64,000 nt of DNA from Taenia hydatigena. Taxonomy: Eukaryota > Platyhelminthes > Cestoda > Cyclophyllidea > Taeniidae. Where the stretch lies: positions 58,001 through 122,000 of the forward strand of contig JADWOT020000075.1 of the NCBI GenBank assembly GCA_036345935.2, given 5' to 3'. The translations under genes were made by a program, and so were the position numbers. Position 1 is the stretch's first letter; the number at the start of each line of letters is the position of its first letter. Of this stretch, positions 25,937-39,400 are shown in pieces. The notes beneath the pieces are model-generated. The model worked only from the letters and a program-made list of their open reading frames with translations, was not told the origin of the DNA and did not search any database.

Positions 25937-28900
25937 AGCAGAGTGTGGTGTTAGCACTTGGCTGTGACGCCTGATCTTATATAGGGACGTCTGCGGTCTA
26001 ACTGGATTACTGAAACGGCTGTGGGTGACGCTGTAAACATGGACAAATCTGGTGACCTTCAAAAACGCCCACGCTTCCACTTATCATGTTCACAATAGCG
26101 GTACTACCAAACCGGTTTTTCACCGCGCTCTCACGGTTGGCAATCTGGTTGTGCTCGTGAGAAACAACTGAGGCAACGGTGGCCGATGAAAGTTAATGAT
26201 TAGTGGGTGTTCATCTTGTTTACTGATCCCACGTGCTAGGTTGTACGTCACTTGTAAGATTACCTAACATGCGATTCTACTTTTTAACATAAAATTTCAA
26301 CTCTTTTCAAAACGGCACAAACATTTGCTTTTCCTGAACTTAGGCAATTCATAGTTTAGTTCTGCCCACATTTTATTCGTTGTTAACTTCGATGGGCTTG
26401 TCAACTAGTCTCAGAGTTGATCATTCTCAGGTGCTACTCTTTACTTTAAGCTTGCTTTGCTGCCTACTTGCAGATAATAGGCTTTGAATTCCCTTTTTTG
26501 ACCTGAAGCAGTCTAGTTGTTGACGTCTGTGTTCAGAAAGCGTATTTGCTGCACATTTAGGTGTCATAATCGCTTGCAGTGATCTTTTTCCCACTCATGA
26601 ATACTGATATCAATCTTCAAAATTTTAAAACTGTGCCAACCTTTTTAAGAATGCGATCCACCTGTAGTTGAACTGTAAAAGCTCTAAATGAACCATTATT
26701 TACTTCTACTCACTGCGTAGTAAAATACTGAATAAAGAGTCCTTCCGGCATTTCTGATAAAACAAATCGTATTATGCATGAGTGTGGCTAAAGCATTATA
26801 ATTACTTTGTTTATCACTGTCTGGTTTGCATTTGTGTGGCACCTCTGTGTTAGGATCTTGGGGGCACTACATCAGCGAATAGTAGTTGTAACGGTTGGGT
26901 CTTATTCACCACATCTTGCGCCGGTTAAAATCCCACCTTAACTACAATCCCTGCACCGCTTAAACCTGTAGGCAAAACTTTCTGATGCATTTCAGACAAA
27001 CATTTCTGACTACCAAGGGATTCTCTTCAATAATAACTCTGCTTATGACAACTATACAGAAACACAGTTTTTGACATTCCTTTCTGCAGCCCTCAATCCA
27101 CTACTTTTTAGGGAGCCAATGTGATGAAAAGACTCCTCTGAGCCAATTCAATTGATGTTGGCATATTCACAGTTGACTACAAATTTACAAGGCTTCATAA
27201 CCATCTCATCAATAATCTCACTGATTTTAATCGACCATCTTTGTATGCATGACGCTCGTCAAAATGTTTGGCACTTTGAAATCAGATCTCTTAATTATAC
27301 AAGCCGATCATTGACCTATTATTCGAAGTTTGCCAAAAACTATTGTGCGACCGCCCCCTTACTTTACTGGGTCATCATTTACCGATGTCTTCTCTACACC
27401 CACACGACTATGATTCACATCAACACTTTTGCCTCAAATAACATGATTAGGTACAGTAACACAAATATAATAAATATTATGGGCATCAACATATAAATTG
27501 TATTTCATGCTCTTTTAGCGCTTAGAAACACAGTATGATCTGTGCAGAAGGGTTCAATGCCTCACTGGTAAACACCACTGCATTTGAATCGTTGTCGTGA
27601 GTAAAAGGGGCAACAACAGTCCCATTTGAGTCTGGCACAGCAAAATACCATCACTGGGTGATATAGCGCTGCCGTCAGCTTGCAAAATCCAAGTGCTTCA
27701 CCGCAACTCTGTCAAATGGCAGGTGCTCAACGTGTCACTTTATTTGTCAAAAATAGGTAAGATGTGCCTGACTTCACAACTTGTGTAAACAGTCTCTTTT
27801 TCAATGTAGGTAAACAATTTTGGGGGCAAATTTCGACATAACGATTTAGTAGAAGTGATGGCCTTGAGCGGAGATAATAATGTGGTAATAAATTTTACCA
27901 GCAGCTTACCGTATTGCAATTAATTGTGCCATTATTAAGCAAAATTTCAGTAAATCAAGTGCTCATCTCACTTTGAGTGGTTTAAGCACACATACTTGTG
28001 GTTCTTCACTCTAAATGCTCGCACCCTTTAGCTGGTGTTGCCAGGGCAGGAAAATTGTCATCCGTGGCCTAATGAAGGCGCACATCATGCGGACTTTGCA
28101 CTCAATGCGCTTTGTCTGCATCGTAGAAAACTTCCCGCACATTAATAAGGCTGGCGTAGCCCTATTCGGACTAACCTGACAGACCGCTCACCCACACCAC
28201 CGCTTTCACTGTCCTTTCCATCTCCTGATCTGACAACAGCGTGACAGTCAACGTTGGGCCATTCGGACCAACCATGCAGTCGGTCAATTTCTGTGCGTAT
28301 AACTACATTAGTACTCAGGACCTCCAACCAATAAACACACTTCATCAGGCATTGGTTTATTACGAAAGAAGAAGTTACCTTCACAACGTTTTGGAAACAA
28401 TCTGCGCCTGGCTGCGTATCCTAACTTTTACTGCTACTCATTTGCTCTACTGAGGCTGGGGAAATCATTCACTCACAAAGTAAGAAGTGGCTGGAACGAT
28501 TGACTCCCTAGTGCTGCAGACATCAAACTCTTCGTGCACAGATTCAGCATTCAATATACACTTAAGTGCGGACTGCAATGTTATCATTTACATCAGCAGC
28601 CAACAAGAGACCCATCATTTTAATGGTTTTTACTTCTGTCGCCCTTGCTGCACAAAATCATATGCATCTAAGCTACCGGTGCACGAAATCAAATTCTCCT
28701 ACTTTTGTAGCAATTTGAAGGTGATGGTGTCGATCGCGGCCCGGAACTGTTAAAATAAATTCTGCCTCGAAGCCCTTTATGTGTTTACTAATGACACATT
28801 GGTTCGTTCCAAGTTCGAATAGTAAACATCAGCATTAAGCAATAGGATCTCATGCTGACCCACGCACTGAGAATTCACACGCTGACAGTTAAAGACGGTC

Positions 28901-29653
28901 ATGCAAGAGATCTTCAGTGCCATTGTCTAGTTCTTCGCTTTCATTCAATGTGGAACATTGGGCTTCAGAGACGTAGTATGCTGCCTTCGCAAGTGTAGTT
29001 CTTCTGCATAAACACTGCCAAACAAACTCCGCAATGAGGGAAAATTTTCCTAAAGAGAATCTATTTTTGTTTGGAAAATTAATAATTAAACTTTATTTGA
29101 TAATGCGTTTGATCTGGTTATGCGCTTTTTCAAAATGATACTCGGACATTTGTAAACGTTTGCAACCCAAGATAGCCAATAAAGATGACGAACTAGTGAA
29201 CCCTTTTGTTGCAAATGCAATGATGCGGTGGCTAGATTTGGCTCATTGAGAGTTCAATTCAAGACTTTCATAATTTATTACATTCGGTCGGTTAATTTTG
29301 TGGTCGTGATCATTGATATAAAACTATCAGAGGTAACTGAACTTGCGTGGTCGCCTCTGTCAGTGGAAATATTTTAATAAAATGTCATCGGACTTGGAAG
29401 ACTTTTCGCGGGCTATTCAGCCTCAATTCATCTACCACCGCATCTTAATGGTCGTTAGCACTTTAAAAGATTTATATTAATTAAAAGTTGCCAGTTGAGT
29501 TGCCTGTAACTCTCTCTTCCTCGTGTCTTATGCCTTGTTTAATTCAGCCTTCATGTTGCTTGCTTAGGGAATTGTCATCTTAGGGAAATTTTATCACAAG
29601 AAGCCAGGAATTCATAATTCGTCTGTCCAGCTAAAATTACCTAGATTAATTAC
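25937..29653. other. Interval upstream of the nitrobindin-like gene, no supported gene
   Basis: This stretch should hold the nitrobindin-like promoter near 25.94-26.2 kb, but I see no recognisable core element. A minus-strand ATG with the peptide MAQLIAIR and a GTAAGC donor near 27.92 kb could be a small first exon, but nothing joins to it in phase. The only protein-like trace is the retroelement fragment at 27.25-27.37 kb. Confidence 0.4.
27256..27375 (+). mobile_element. Possible Ty3/Gypsy reverse-transcriptase/RNase H linker fossil
   Basis: The plus strand encodes SLTYYSKFAKNYCATAPLLY, which resembles the conserved Gypsy segment after the RT palm (leucine-x-x-tyrosine-tyrosine-arginine-x-phenylalanine, then alanine-proline-leucine). 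No catalytic YxDD box or RNase H motif was found around it. If real, it is a short, old fragment. Confidence 0.25.
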
Positions 29654-29897
29654 CTGAGGCTGGAAGGTAATTTGCTTATCTACAGTTGAGTACTGTGTGA
29701 TACGAAAGACAAATGAACGTTTCATTTTTCCAACCTGTGAGAAGCGGTTATTGAAATGCATTAAGTCGTGGTGAATACGCATATTGGGAGGCACATTTGA
29801 AAAAGCACCAAGGTTTTTAGCAAGTATATGATGCTCATCCAAGGCTACTACGAGCTCGGAAATCAAAATGCCATTCCAATAAATAATTTGCTTTTCT
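29654..29897 (-). CDS. Candidate exon, unknown protein
   Basis: The frame is open for about 81 codons and ends at a clear donor (CAG followed by GTAATT) in phase 0. It includes ELVVALDEHHILAKNLGAF and then FVFRITQYSTVDKQITFQPQ. A possible acceptor (GGGAGCAG) precedes it in phase 1. The composition looks coding-like, but I do not recognise the family. Another candidate exon lies just upstream at 29991-30092, although their phases do not join simply. Confidence 0.33.
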
Positions 29898-29990
29898 ACT
29901 GCTCCCAATCATTTACTCTACTGAAGAAATGGTAACACGAGATTCGCACAACATGCACATGAACTGCTCGTACATTCTCGAAGAACTCAC

Positions 29991-30092
29991 CATCGTTTTA
30001 AAATCAGCTCGCACAACCTTATTGACAAGGTAAACAGATGCATGAAGTGATAAAATACTGGATGGCTCACAAATTATTTTCTTCAAACTTTC
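29991..30092 (-). CDS. Candidate exon, unknown protein
   Basis: This 102-base segment has the acceptor TGACTAAAAG, the donor ATG followed by GTGAGT, phase 0 at both ends, and no stop. The peptide includes LSLHASVYLVNKVVRADF. It could be the exon upstream of 29654-29897 if that exon's acceptor differs from the one I chose. No family is recognised. Confidence 0.3.
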
Positions 30093-32439
30093 CTTTTAGT
30101 CACCCAAATTAGCAGTGTTATCCTGGACAAAGTGAGATCTCATTTTGTCGATCTTATGATGGCTAGTCAATATCCTCACTTTGCCACATTTAATCGCCTT
30201 GTTCTTACTGTGGCTGCTTTACTTCCTTCCTTTAGAGTGAAGTAGACACTGCGTGGTAGGAGGTGAAAAGTACCATAACGCCTAAAGGCATCCATCACAG
30301 CGGGTGACTGCGGGTCAACAAACACCAAAGCGAGGCAAACTTAGTAACGCGGCACATTATACTAGCGAAAACTCTCACAACAGGTGGAGGCGATCAGTCT
30401 CCTTTATCAGCGGGTTCCTATATTACCTCTGCGGACACAGAACAAACAAGCCTGTCAAAAAGGGCACTGCAGTTCAAGCGGCAGCACATAAAGATGGCGA
30501 ACCTGCCTTTCGGTGATAATGAAAGTTGCAGTCGAGGTAGTGCAGTGCCTTCTCCGCGGTTTAATTTCTCGTCATTCATTCACTTGCCTCCTCGAATGTG
30601 ATTGATTTTGTTTTGGAATAGTATCTGGCGGTGGTGCGATTTCACTACTTATTGTGACTATCATGGTTTTAGCTAAAGCGATTCAATTTGATGGTGAAGT
30701 AAATTGCTAGAAAGATTTAGCTTTACTTGATGTTGCGGATGGTTTAGGACTTAAAGTAGACAGAATCGCTTCTTTGTAGAGCTTTTATTGCGTGCGTTAT
30801 GAGGGTTGCTTAAGAGTACCAAATTTTGAAGTGATCTGCGTTACTGCTTCACGCCTCGCCCAGATGAGAATAAATTTTAATTAACTGAGTGTCTCGCCAT
30901 GTTCTGCGCCTTAAACGCTCTAATAAACACCACTTTTTGGGGAGGGCTCTCACTACTCTTCCTTTTTCAACGTCTTCGCCATTGTCTCCGTTGTGACCAA
31001 TGCAGTATCCAAGACGAAACACAATTTACATTGGTAGAATCATTCATGCCTGTAGTGTTGGTGATGATATTAGCAGCAGAAAGACTTGAAAAGATTGCTT
31101 GATTGTTCCCTATTGGTGAGCTGAATGCGTCCTAAGCACACTCACCAGACGCGATTTGAGTAAGTGCAACCCGAGGTGGTTAAGATTCTACTTCGAATGT
31201 GACTTCCACGCACAGTCCACACTATTGTTAAATTAAGTGCCGATTCGCAGATCAGAATAGTCGGGTCATCGTATAGCCTCACCATGAGTGCAAATATTGC
31301 TTTACAATTCATTTTGACTCCGCTGGTACGAAAATCTTCGATCTGACTGAAGTAGGCTCCGCATTCAGTTTTAAGTAGTGAACAAGAAATCGATTCGCAA
31401 AAGGTATCTCTAAAGCATTGTTATTAAAACAAGAAACGAGACTGATTGTCGCCAAGTTTTAAAACGGAACTTTAACTGACTGCGAAGGCAGCAACATTTG
31501 AAATGCAAGCAGTTTAGTTTTGAAGAAGAGGCACCTAAGATTGTCGTTCCATATGCGTAAGTCATCAAATTAAATGTCGACTAATGTGCTATAAGAAGCA
31601 TATTCTATTTTCGTTTAATCTTAACCAAAACACAAAATTTGCGCAGACTAAACAACTGAATAGGACAAATACGAATGTGAATCCCATTCACTATCTGCTG
31701 TTAGTAGGGGGCCATAAAAATCAAGCAAACTTCTGCGGTACATCAATTCTTATTGTGATTTGGTCCCACTGCTCCCATTTGGCGTATTCAGAAGGCTTCC
31801 AATCGTATGAAAAGGTTCATTGGGCAATCAATGATGGAAAGCAATGAGATTGACTGCATAGCCATGCACACTCATTAAAAAAATCGCACAAGTCTCAGGC
31901 AATGATAGCTGTTTGGCGCCTTACTAAATTGCCACACAACCTGTCGATTGAGTAATTGACTATGCTTAAGGGGAAGCAGTTCATCTACAGGGATGGTGTT
32001 CACATGTTGACACAGTTGTGAAGTCGTGGTGTTATCTATGAGATTCCCATTTACGGCTGCTGGAGACTCCGACCCTATTTTATTTGACTATATGATTTAA
32101 GGAAAAACTACATAGAAGCTCAACCCTCCCTACTGCAAACTCTACCACTAATGCTTTCATGTGGAAACCATATCGGAGGGATCCAAGCAGGAGAAACAAG
32201 TAAGGGGGGATATCAAGTCTGGTAACTTTATTTTGTAGGTGCAAGAAGACAGTGGCCGACCATGGTGGGAACCTTTGCGCGTTACTTCAGCGGCAACCCT
32301 TCAACACTCCCACTTGCCTCCCTTCAATCGCTATAGACGAAGATGATTTAGTAAACTAACGGTTTGGCAATTTGGCTGGAATGACATTGTCATTCGCAGT
32401 GAGTAAGATGTCAAGTAGACAATCATTCAGAAATGCGTC

Positions 32440-32740
32440 TTGCATTATGCCCTACCACGTGTGCTCCTCTTAAACTACTCAATGGGAAAAGGGAGTAAAC
32501 GCCCCCCTACATTTTGGCTCCATGCCTTTATTTTCCACTTTAGTGCTACAAGAACGTCTCACCTCTCTGTCACCTTCCCCTCCTACCTCATCGTCTTTCA
32601 GCAGCCTCTATGTCTCAATTATGATTGTGACATGTTTAAATAATGCACACATTCAAAACCTAGATCAGACTAGCACAGGTTAAGCTGGATCTGACTCTAT
32701 CACACTCTACCCAAAACCAAATCGTATTTTAGCATAGTTA
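32440..32740 (+). repeat. Dispersed repeat family, partial copy (3' part)
   Basis: The blocks TTTATTTTCCACTTTAG, a run like GAACGTCTCACCTCTCTG, and the later GATCAGACTAGCAC and GGATCTGACT resemble the 3' part of the copies at 35.7-35.9 kb and 54.9-55.1 kb and the fragment at 36.3 kb. The match is by short blocks only. Confidence 0.35.
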
Positions 32741-33143
32741 CGCTTATGTTACCATTAAATTTTTAATTCAACCTTTCGCTCTGCCGCTTTAGTTTGTCCT
32801 ACACCACATCACTCTAGCTTAGTCTCCTATTCCTCCTTCATTTACCCTTTTTAAGAGAAGGTGGGCGCGTCGTCCCACTTCTTACTTTATAACTCGTAAA
32901 TCAGTTTAATTTCTACCTGTCCATTTTACCGCCCAACCCTTATTTCTCCATTGAGAACCCCTCTACTTGGCACTCTACAATAATGGGTAAGATAGTGTAC
33001 TTTCCTCTCCAACTTGCCTGCTCAGTTTCCGCAATTTATTTACTATTGCCTGGTTGTTTACCTAAGTTTGCGTCTGCATTGTTCACTTTTTTCGTCTATT
33101 TAAGAAGTCACTTTGATTGGGTCTCACGACAACAGGTAGGAAC

Positions 33144-33170
33144 GTGTGTGTGTGCATGTGTGTAGGTGTG
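33144..33170. repeat. GT-rich microsatellite
   Basis: An imperfect (GT)n run interrupted by GCAT and AG. It is short and has no visible role. Confidence 0.8.
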
Positions 33171-34079
33171 AAGGCACATTCATCTCATCCTCGCCTTCAA
33201 ACTTGAGGAAAGAATTGATGCCGGGTTTGAGGGAGTTGAAGGTGAGAGAAGCTTGCGTGAGACGCCCTCGTAGCACTAAAGTAAAAATAAAGGTAAGTAG
33301 CTAAATGAAGGGACCGGATCGGGTGCATCATGCATGCATGAATTACCAGGAGCATACAGTTTTTCGTCGCAAACTGTGTACTCATAGTGCTGCAGCTTCT
33401 CGTACCAGCATGCAGCTGAGCGGCCATTCACCTTTTTTGCTAACCAGGTAGGGGCTTGAAATCCGTTCTTACTCTAAGCATCTACACTACCTGGCAGTGA
33501 CCATTGTGCAAAAACGCAACTTGATATGAATGACTTGTCGGTCTCTTGATCCTGCCAAGCAGACGTTGGAGTAGATCGCCATGTGTGGATGATCTATTTA
33601 CTTTACGTTAGGTGTTCCTAAATTTGTGTTTTCGTGAAGAATTTAGGAAAGTGTCAAACGTTGCCTATCCATTCCCTTCAAATCTTGCGCTTTTCTAGCA
33701 TCTTATGCCTAGTTTTTGCCGAATTTCGGGGTGGAATATCAACACAAATGAAATCATGCTTAGTAGCTATTGATACGCGAAGCAGGCAATGAGGTAGGCA
33801 TTTTTACAGGTGGATGAAGAATTAGTCTTAGTAGAAATGCAAACGGAGTGTCAAAGAGCATGAACCTAGGAAAGGGAATAAAGGTTTGCAAACGAGTAGA
33901 TTTGCTAGTCGCTATTAAAAGTTATACGCGACCGGAGCGTAGTCAACCTCAGCCTCCGTGTCATCAATCGATTCCACCATCTCGCTCAAAATCTTTATAA
34001 CTCGACTAATCTTCTACTCTGCTATTCCAAGGGCGTAAGAGAGCCAAAATTATAAGCTTCTTTCGAGTGTACCGTTTGA

Positions 34080-34450
34080 TGGAAACTCTGACCACTTCCA
34101 TAAAGTCGATTCCCACATAATTCACTCAAATGCATAAATGGGAAAATGGGCAAGTGGAGGGATTTAAAGAAACGTGGAATAAATTGGGAAGAGAATAAGG
34201 GACACAGTGCCACAGCACTGTGCAGAGACTTTCGACGATGACCTTTTCTCATCCCTTTCCCCACTTTTCTTCCGTAGATGTCTCGTCTTCTCTCCTCACC
34301 CAACTATTTTTCGATATATTTAGCTGAAGAAGACTGGTGCCTCCTCCATACCAAGAAGTTGCAGTCAGAGTCATTTTTCTTCCTGGTACAAGGCAACAAA
34401 TGACTTCCCTTCGTCAACTCCACAGCAATCCTTAGGGGTGCGCCTCCGAT
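34080..34450 (+). repeat. Dispersed repeat family, diverged copy
   Basis: The blocks CATAAAGTCGATTCCCACAT, GTGCCACAGCACTGTGCAGA, a C/T-rich stretch with CTTTTCTCATCCCTTTCC, then TATTTAGCTGAAGA and a later CTTAGGGGTGCGCCTC occur in the same order as in the copy at 35.27 kb. It is more diverged than the others. Confidence 0.45.
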
Positions 34451-34915
34451 TTCTTTACTTGCATTGTTCCTATTGCCTCTGAATGCTCAAAAGCTGTTCT
34501 TCCGAAAGGAAGTATCAAGGTTAAAATGGCCAAGGACAAGAAATCTCGACAAGACAAAGCAATCGATTCGAAGCAGAGTAGTGCTGGTGCCCCTTCTCAT
34601 TCTCTTTCGCCTCCTTTTCATGCAAAATGATGCACGAAGTCCGCTCAAGGTAGAAAAGAACGAAGGCGAGCGGAGCCTGCTCCCACAAAACACCTGCAAG
34701 GGATGATTTCAAAAGCCGGCACCAGGCGACATTGAGAGACACCGCATGACACGTGCTACTAATCGATTCACCCGCGTCAGATCAGAGGAGGTCAATCGCA
34801 CAACAAATCATCATAAACGCTCTTCTGCGCATTTAAATGTCTTCTGTAGCATAGCCGGCTTTAATTATTCGTCAGTGCCTCCTATCCACCTCCTTTCTTC
34901 CTCGACTGCAGTCTT

Positions 34916-35045
34916 CCCTTCATCCTTCACTTCCATCGTCTCCTTCTCCTTCTCATCGTTGTTCTCACCCTCCCACCTCGTCATTCCCTTCATCCTTCAC
35001 TTCCGTCCTCTCCTTCTCCTCTTATTCTCACCTCACCCCATCATT
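34916..35045. repeat. Pyrimidine-rich tandem duplication (about 70 + 60 bp)
   Basis: Two adjacent units each begin CCCTTCATCCTTCACTTCC and end near CATT. The first is 34916-34985 and the second 34986-35045, shorter by an internal loss. The strand is almost pure C/T over this stretch, and it lies between repeat-family copies. Confidence 0.85.
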
Positions 35046-35274
35046 CCAGAGACGTCAGAGGGCGAATACAGATAAATACTGAAAGGATTAAGGGCAGGTT
35101 ATGCTACCAAACCCTCCCTCTCTCGTGTTTATGGGTTATTCTTCCTTTCCTTGCTTCATTTGCATGCGCCATTTTAGCGCCATCGCATCTGGTGTTTAGT
35201 GTATATTGCATGGAAGAGGAAAACTATGATTAGCCTTTGTCAAGTGTGGCATTCATGACAAAATTCCAATTCCT

Positions 35275-35900
35275 TCCATTAAGTCAATTGCTTCATATTT
35301 TACTTGATCACATGGCTAGATGAGTGGTTAAGCAAACAGGCTAATGAATAGACGAAAAGAAGGAAAATAAAGCACGATGCACTACAGCACTGCGCAGACA
35401 CTACTCACGATGTTCATTTCCAATCCTCATCCCTCCTCCCTTTCTCTCCTTCATCCCATTTTAACAGCTCTTTGTTCTTTTGCCCTACTTCAACCATTTT
35501 TTCCGTATTTAGCTGAACATCCATGTCACATTACTTCTACTGGAGGAATGCACCCACCATTATTGTCTCTGTAGTGCAAGACAACGCTTCGTCCAAGCAT
35601 GGGCTTAAGGATGCGCATCAGAGGCGCCCTTTCCTTCTTTAGGGATAAGTCATTCATTTCCTTATTTAATTCATACCTTGCACTACGCTCACTGTGCTGT
35701 GCTTACTTTGCTTGTCTTTTACATGTATTTACAATTACTTAATAAGCGGCAGAACCAGGGGATCCCCTTATGCATTATGACTCGCCCAATGTTTATTTTC
35801 TACTTTAGAGGCACTGCGGCACCTCTGCATGACTAGGTTCGACTAGATCTGACCAGATTTGACTGGATCACAACAGATACGATCGGTTACTTAGGCGATA
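35275..35900 (+). repeat. Dispersed repeat family, longest copy
   Basis: The segment contains GTCAATTGCTTCATAT, CACATGGCTAGATGAGTGG, GCACTACAGCACTGCGCAGA, a C/T-rich stretch, TATTTAGCTGAACATC, then AATAAGCGGCAGAACCAGG, GCCCAATGTTTA and GACTAGATCTGACCAGATTT. The reverse complement of 54930-55440 carries the same blocks in the same order, so the family unit spans about 600 bases. I see no coding capacity. Confidence 0.6.
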
Positions 35901-36299
35901 TTATGATAGATGTGAATAAAATAGGAAAGAAGTGAGTAGATTAAGCTATTAGATCTATTGCGCATTCCTAGTCCGCGGGAATGCTTTGTACATCACCATT
36001 CAAGTCGACCTCACAACAAATTCGGTCCGATCATCCGGCTCGACACAACTCCATCTCATGTGAAATGAGACTTTTCGACTCTATCGACTTGACCCACCTT
36101 TAGACCATGTGAATAGAGGCTGCCTCTTTCTTTCTCGTAGATATCAGAGATCAAGATGCACGCATAAGAAGTAGGTCCAATGAAGTCCTTCGAATGGTTG
36201 AAGAAAAGTCCTCTACAACGCAACTTTGGACTCTCAAGTATTGTGCCCCTCATTATGTCCCACCGTGCGTGCTCCATGCATTCAACTGAACTAAAAAAG

Positions 36300-36430
36300 G
36301 GGAAGTGAGTAGTCCCTATAATGGATTTCCTTGCCTTTGAATTTTATTTTTAGAGGCACGAGAATGTCTTGCTCCCCTGGATCTCTCACATTTCAATTCT
36401 CCCCTCCCTTTGTTATGACCGATCATATCC
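36300..36430 (+). repeat. Dispersed repeat family, short fragment
   Basis: The blocks TTTATTTTTAGAGGCACGAGAATGTCT and a following C/T-rich stretch parallel those at 32.52 kb and 35.8 kb. It is too short to place within the family unit. Confidence 0.3.
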
Positions 36431-39400
36431 ACCAGCAATCGGAGTTAAAATGCATACATGCCTACCTAGACTATCAGTACCAACACCAGCACGAGGCAGT
36501 TGGTTTTGGCTTGACGAGCAGCGTGTATTTCAGATACAGCTTCTAGCACCGCATCAGTGTTGCTGACAGTCTTGCTAACGGAATCTAAGTCCGAATTTCT
36601 CTGCTACTGAATTGATGCTAAGTAGCAGTTTTATGACGAAATCAACGTTTAAGTTGGCATTCATTACAGCGGCGTTGTTGGCAAGCGAATGTTGCGTAAG
36701 GAAGAGGGACATTCATCCATTTGACACTGGTGGGTAACAAATGAACAATTACACTTGTGCCAACCTAAAAAATTTTCGGGTGCCTTGGGTGCAGCATTAT
36801 AAGTTCTGATGGCCGTGTTGGCTAAAACATGAAGGGCAATGTGGACGGAAGAGATGGTCCATTCACCGCTGAATAGTCACGAGACGCTGATGGGTTTTTC
36901 CACGTGCCCCATCAAACGTTACCTAGATTCCACTCACTCTCACAATATGTAGGATAGAATCATGTGGATCAACTTCATCATTATTTACACATTTTGTTGG
37001 ATTTCTTACAGACCTCTGCAACATCAGCTTCAACGAAGCGTCAAAACCACAACCTCTAGAATGAATGAGTATTGGACATTCCCGTGATAAAACGCCTTGT
37101 AATATAGCAATCGAGATCCAAGCTGGACACAATGGAGCGGAGGAAAGCACAACGACATACAGGTGCCATCAAAGGATCGCTTTCAAAACTGATGTCCTTC
37201 ACGCCCACCAGATGGAATCGAGGATGGCACTTGTAGTGCCCCCTCTGGGGGCAGATTTGCAGACTTGCATTACTAATAGCGAGAGAAGAAAAAGCATTGC
37301 GAGTTGCCAAGCCGGTGCGAGAACATGTTGCCACGACAAAGCGCTAGACTGGGCAAGAGCAAGTTTTGTGAAGCATGCGGTAGACAGCGGTAGAGCTAGA
37401 TCCATCTATTAACCACCCAGACACATACCACGACCAAGTTACCGATAGCTTCTGTGATCGTGCAAATGAAGAAGATTAACCACAGCATGCAATCTAGCAT
37501 GGACTACAGGAGTCTAAACGTCGTAACTAAGAAGGACGCATCTTCTCTGCTTTACATAAACGAATCGCTAGACTTGTCAATTCGGCTTCAATAGTTCCCC
37601 ATTCTTGCATCCATCTTTGGATGGTGGAATATGGTAGGGGTGAGGCGTACAGATGTGATGGAGCCTTTGCATTGCAAAATGCGCAATATGAATTCTGAAC
37701 AACGCCATTTAGTCTGTGGCGTAGCGACCACGCAATAGCGTTACATGTAACCAATACAAGTAGGTTTCTTCCCATAGAAAAGTATGACCTACCTCGATAA
37801 TCTCTTCGTCTTGGATATAGACATCTAAGAGAATAATGTCAACCTAACACTATCTTGAACTGCCTTCGAGACATAGGGTTGACATTGAGTTTAAAAAAAG
37901 CAGTTTCCTGCAAAGAGCCATCACTACTCTAAAGCATGCACTCGTCAGAAGGAATGGCAGCACCAAAATATTGTGAATAACGAGTGAGCACATGACCAAC
38001 ACTGTTCAAGAGACAAAGCTTGGTAGTTTCATAGGTTTGGCAAATCATTTGTTTTAAGTGATTTTGCATGTTACTACTACGAAATAGTCAACAACCCATA
38101 AAACTAGTCAAAATCCTTTACATCGGTCCTGATCGACCATCTGGAGCACGTGTGATAGAGTTGCAGGGAGTTCCATTTTGCTAAGGAGACGCCATATCTG
38201 TCTAATTGCTCCTCATCCACCTACCCTTTATGTCTCGTGCCCTGATCCATCCATGCAATGGGTAGCGCTAGTCAAAAGGTACTACGAAGTAATGCAGCAC
38301 AAAATAATGCACTCATTTTTGATTTCTCAAATGATGCCACTTGCAGCATCAACAAAAAATGTAGCAATCTTCCGCATCAAAGTAGTTTGTCGTATGAAAA
38401 CAGGTATAAGTAAGGATTTGCTTAGTCTACCTTAGTCCTTTGACAACATGCTATCTCAGTCTGTATCAGTATTTACAATGCATCATTAAAATTAACTAAG
38501 ACTTACTAAAATCTAACTGAAGCCATAATGCACTGCTACATCTCCTAATACAAAATTGGTGCGCTGAACGATTAATTTCATCTAACAAATCGGTTGCAGT
38601 AAAACGTAGCTACTGCACTCTCACCACTATCTAGAGTCTCTTTTGACAGCACTGAGCTATAAGGACACACAAGAGGTGCTGGGCGGCTCTAAGTGCGGTC
38701 GGAAGGCTATTCCACAGAGCAGCAGCACTACAACTTTCATCCGGTCCCCACACACCAACAATTTAGTTAGTGAAACCACAAGACAACTTTGGTTTGCTCC
38801 ACAAGTCGATTCCCTGGATTGAGATAAGTCACTTCCCCGCTTCTCTATTTAAAGGACTCTTAAACACCCATTCGGACTGTGGTGATGCCTCATCCGATAC
38901 GCAACAGTAAGTAACTTAACCCGCATACCTCGTCCACGTCGATCAACAGGCGACTTCATCGTCCCCACGTTTATCTTTTGGCAAAGGCACACAAACAAAG
39001 GAGTAATGTTTTGAAATTTGCTGATGATGGAAAATTTACAGGAACATACAACACTGTAAAGATATCATCACATCTTTGAGGGAAAGATGTAGGCATCAGG
39101 AACAGCGGGGATTCAGGATTTCGAGAGTTTGTGTTGTTGACGTATGGTCCTCGTGAACTTCACGATAGCGGCAATGTCTCTGCATCCACAAATTGCACTT
39201 ACAATCCGCTTTGGACAGCGGGCCTTCCGCCTGCGTTTGATTTACACACCATCGACACTTGGACCTGCGAAACGAAAACAGCAAGCTCGGGTTGGAAAAA
39301 GCCTCCATCAATACAAAGGAAATAAAATCTAACCAGATGTGCTGGTTTTCTATCCGCATGAGCAATCGTAATTTATCGCAATCATGTGAAGTGGGAAGCG

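Noticed and set aside
28241..28453. Plus-strand frame recalling a ligand-gated channel N-terminus
   Set aside because: No Cys-loop or transmembrane exons nearby, and the similarity was only to a loose pattern.
37056..37412. Overlapping open frames of more than 90 codons on both strands
   Set aside because: Mutual shadows with no family signature on either strand.
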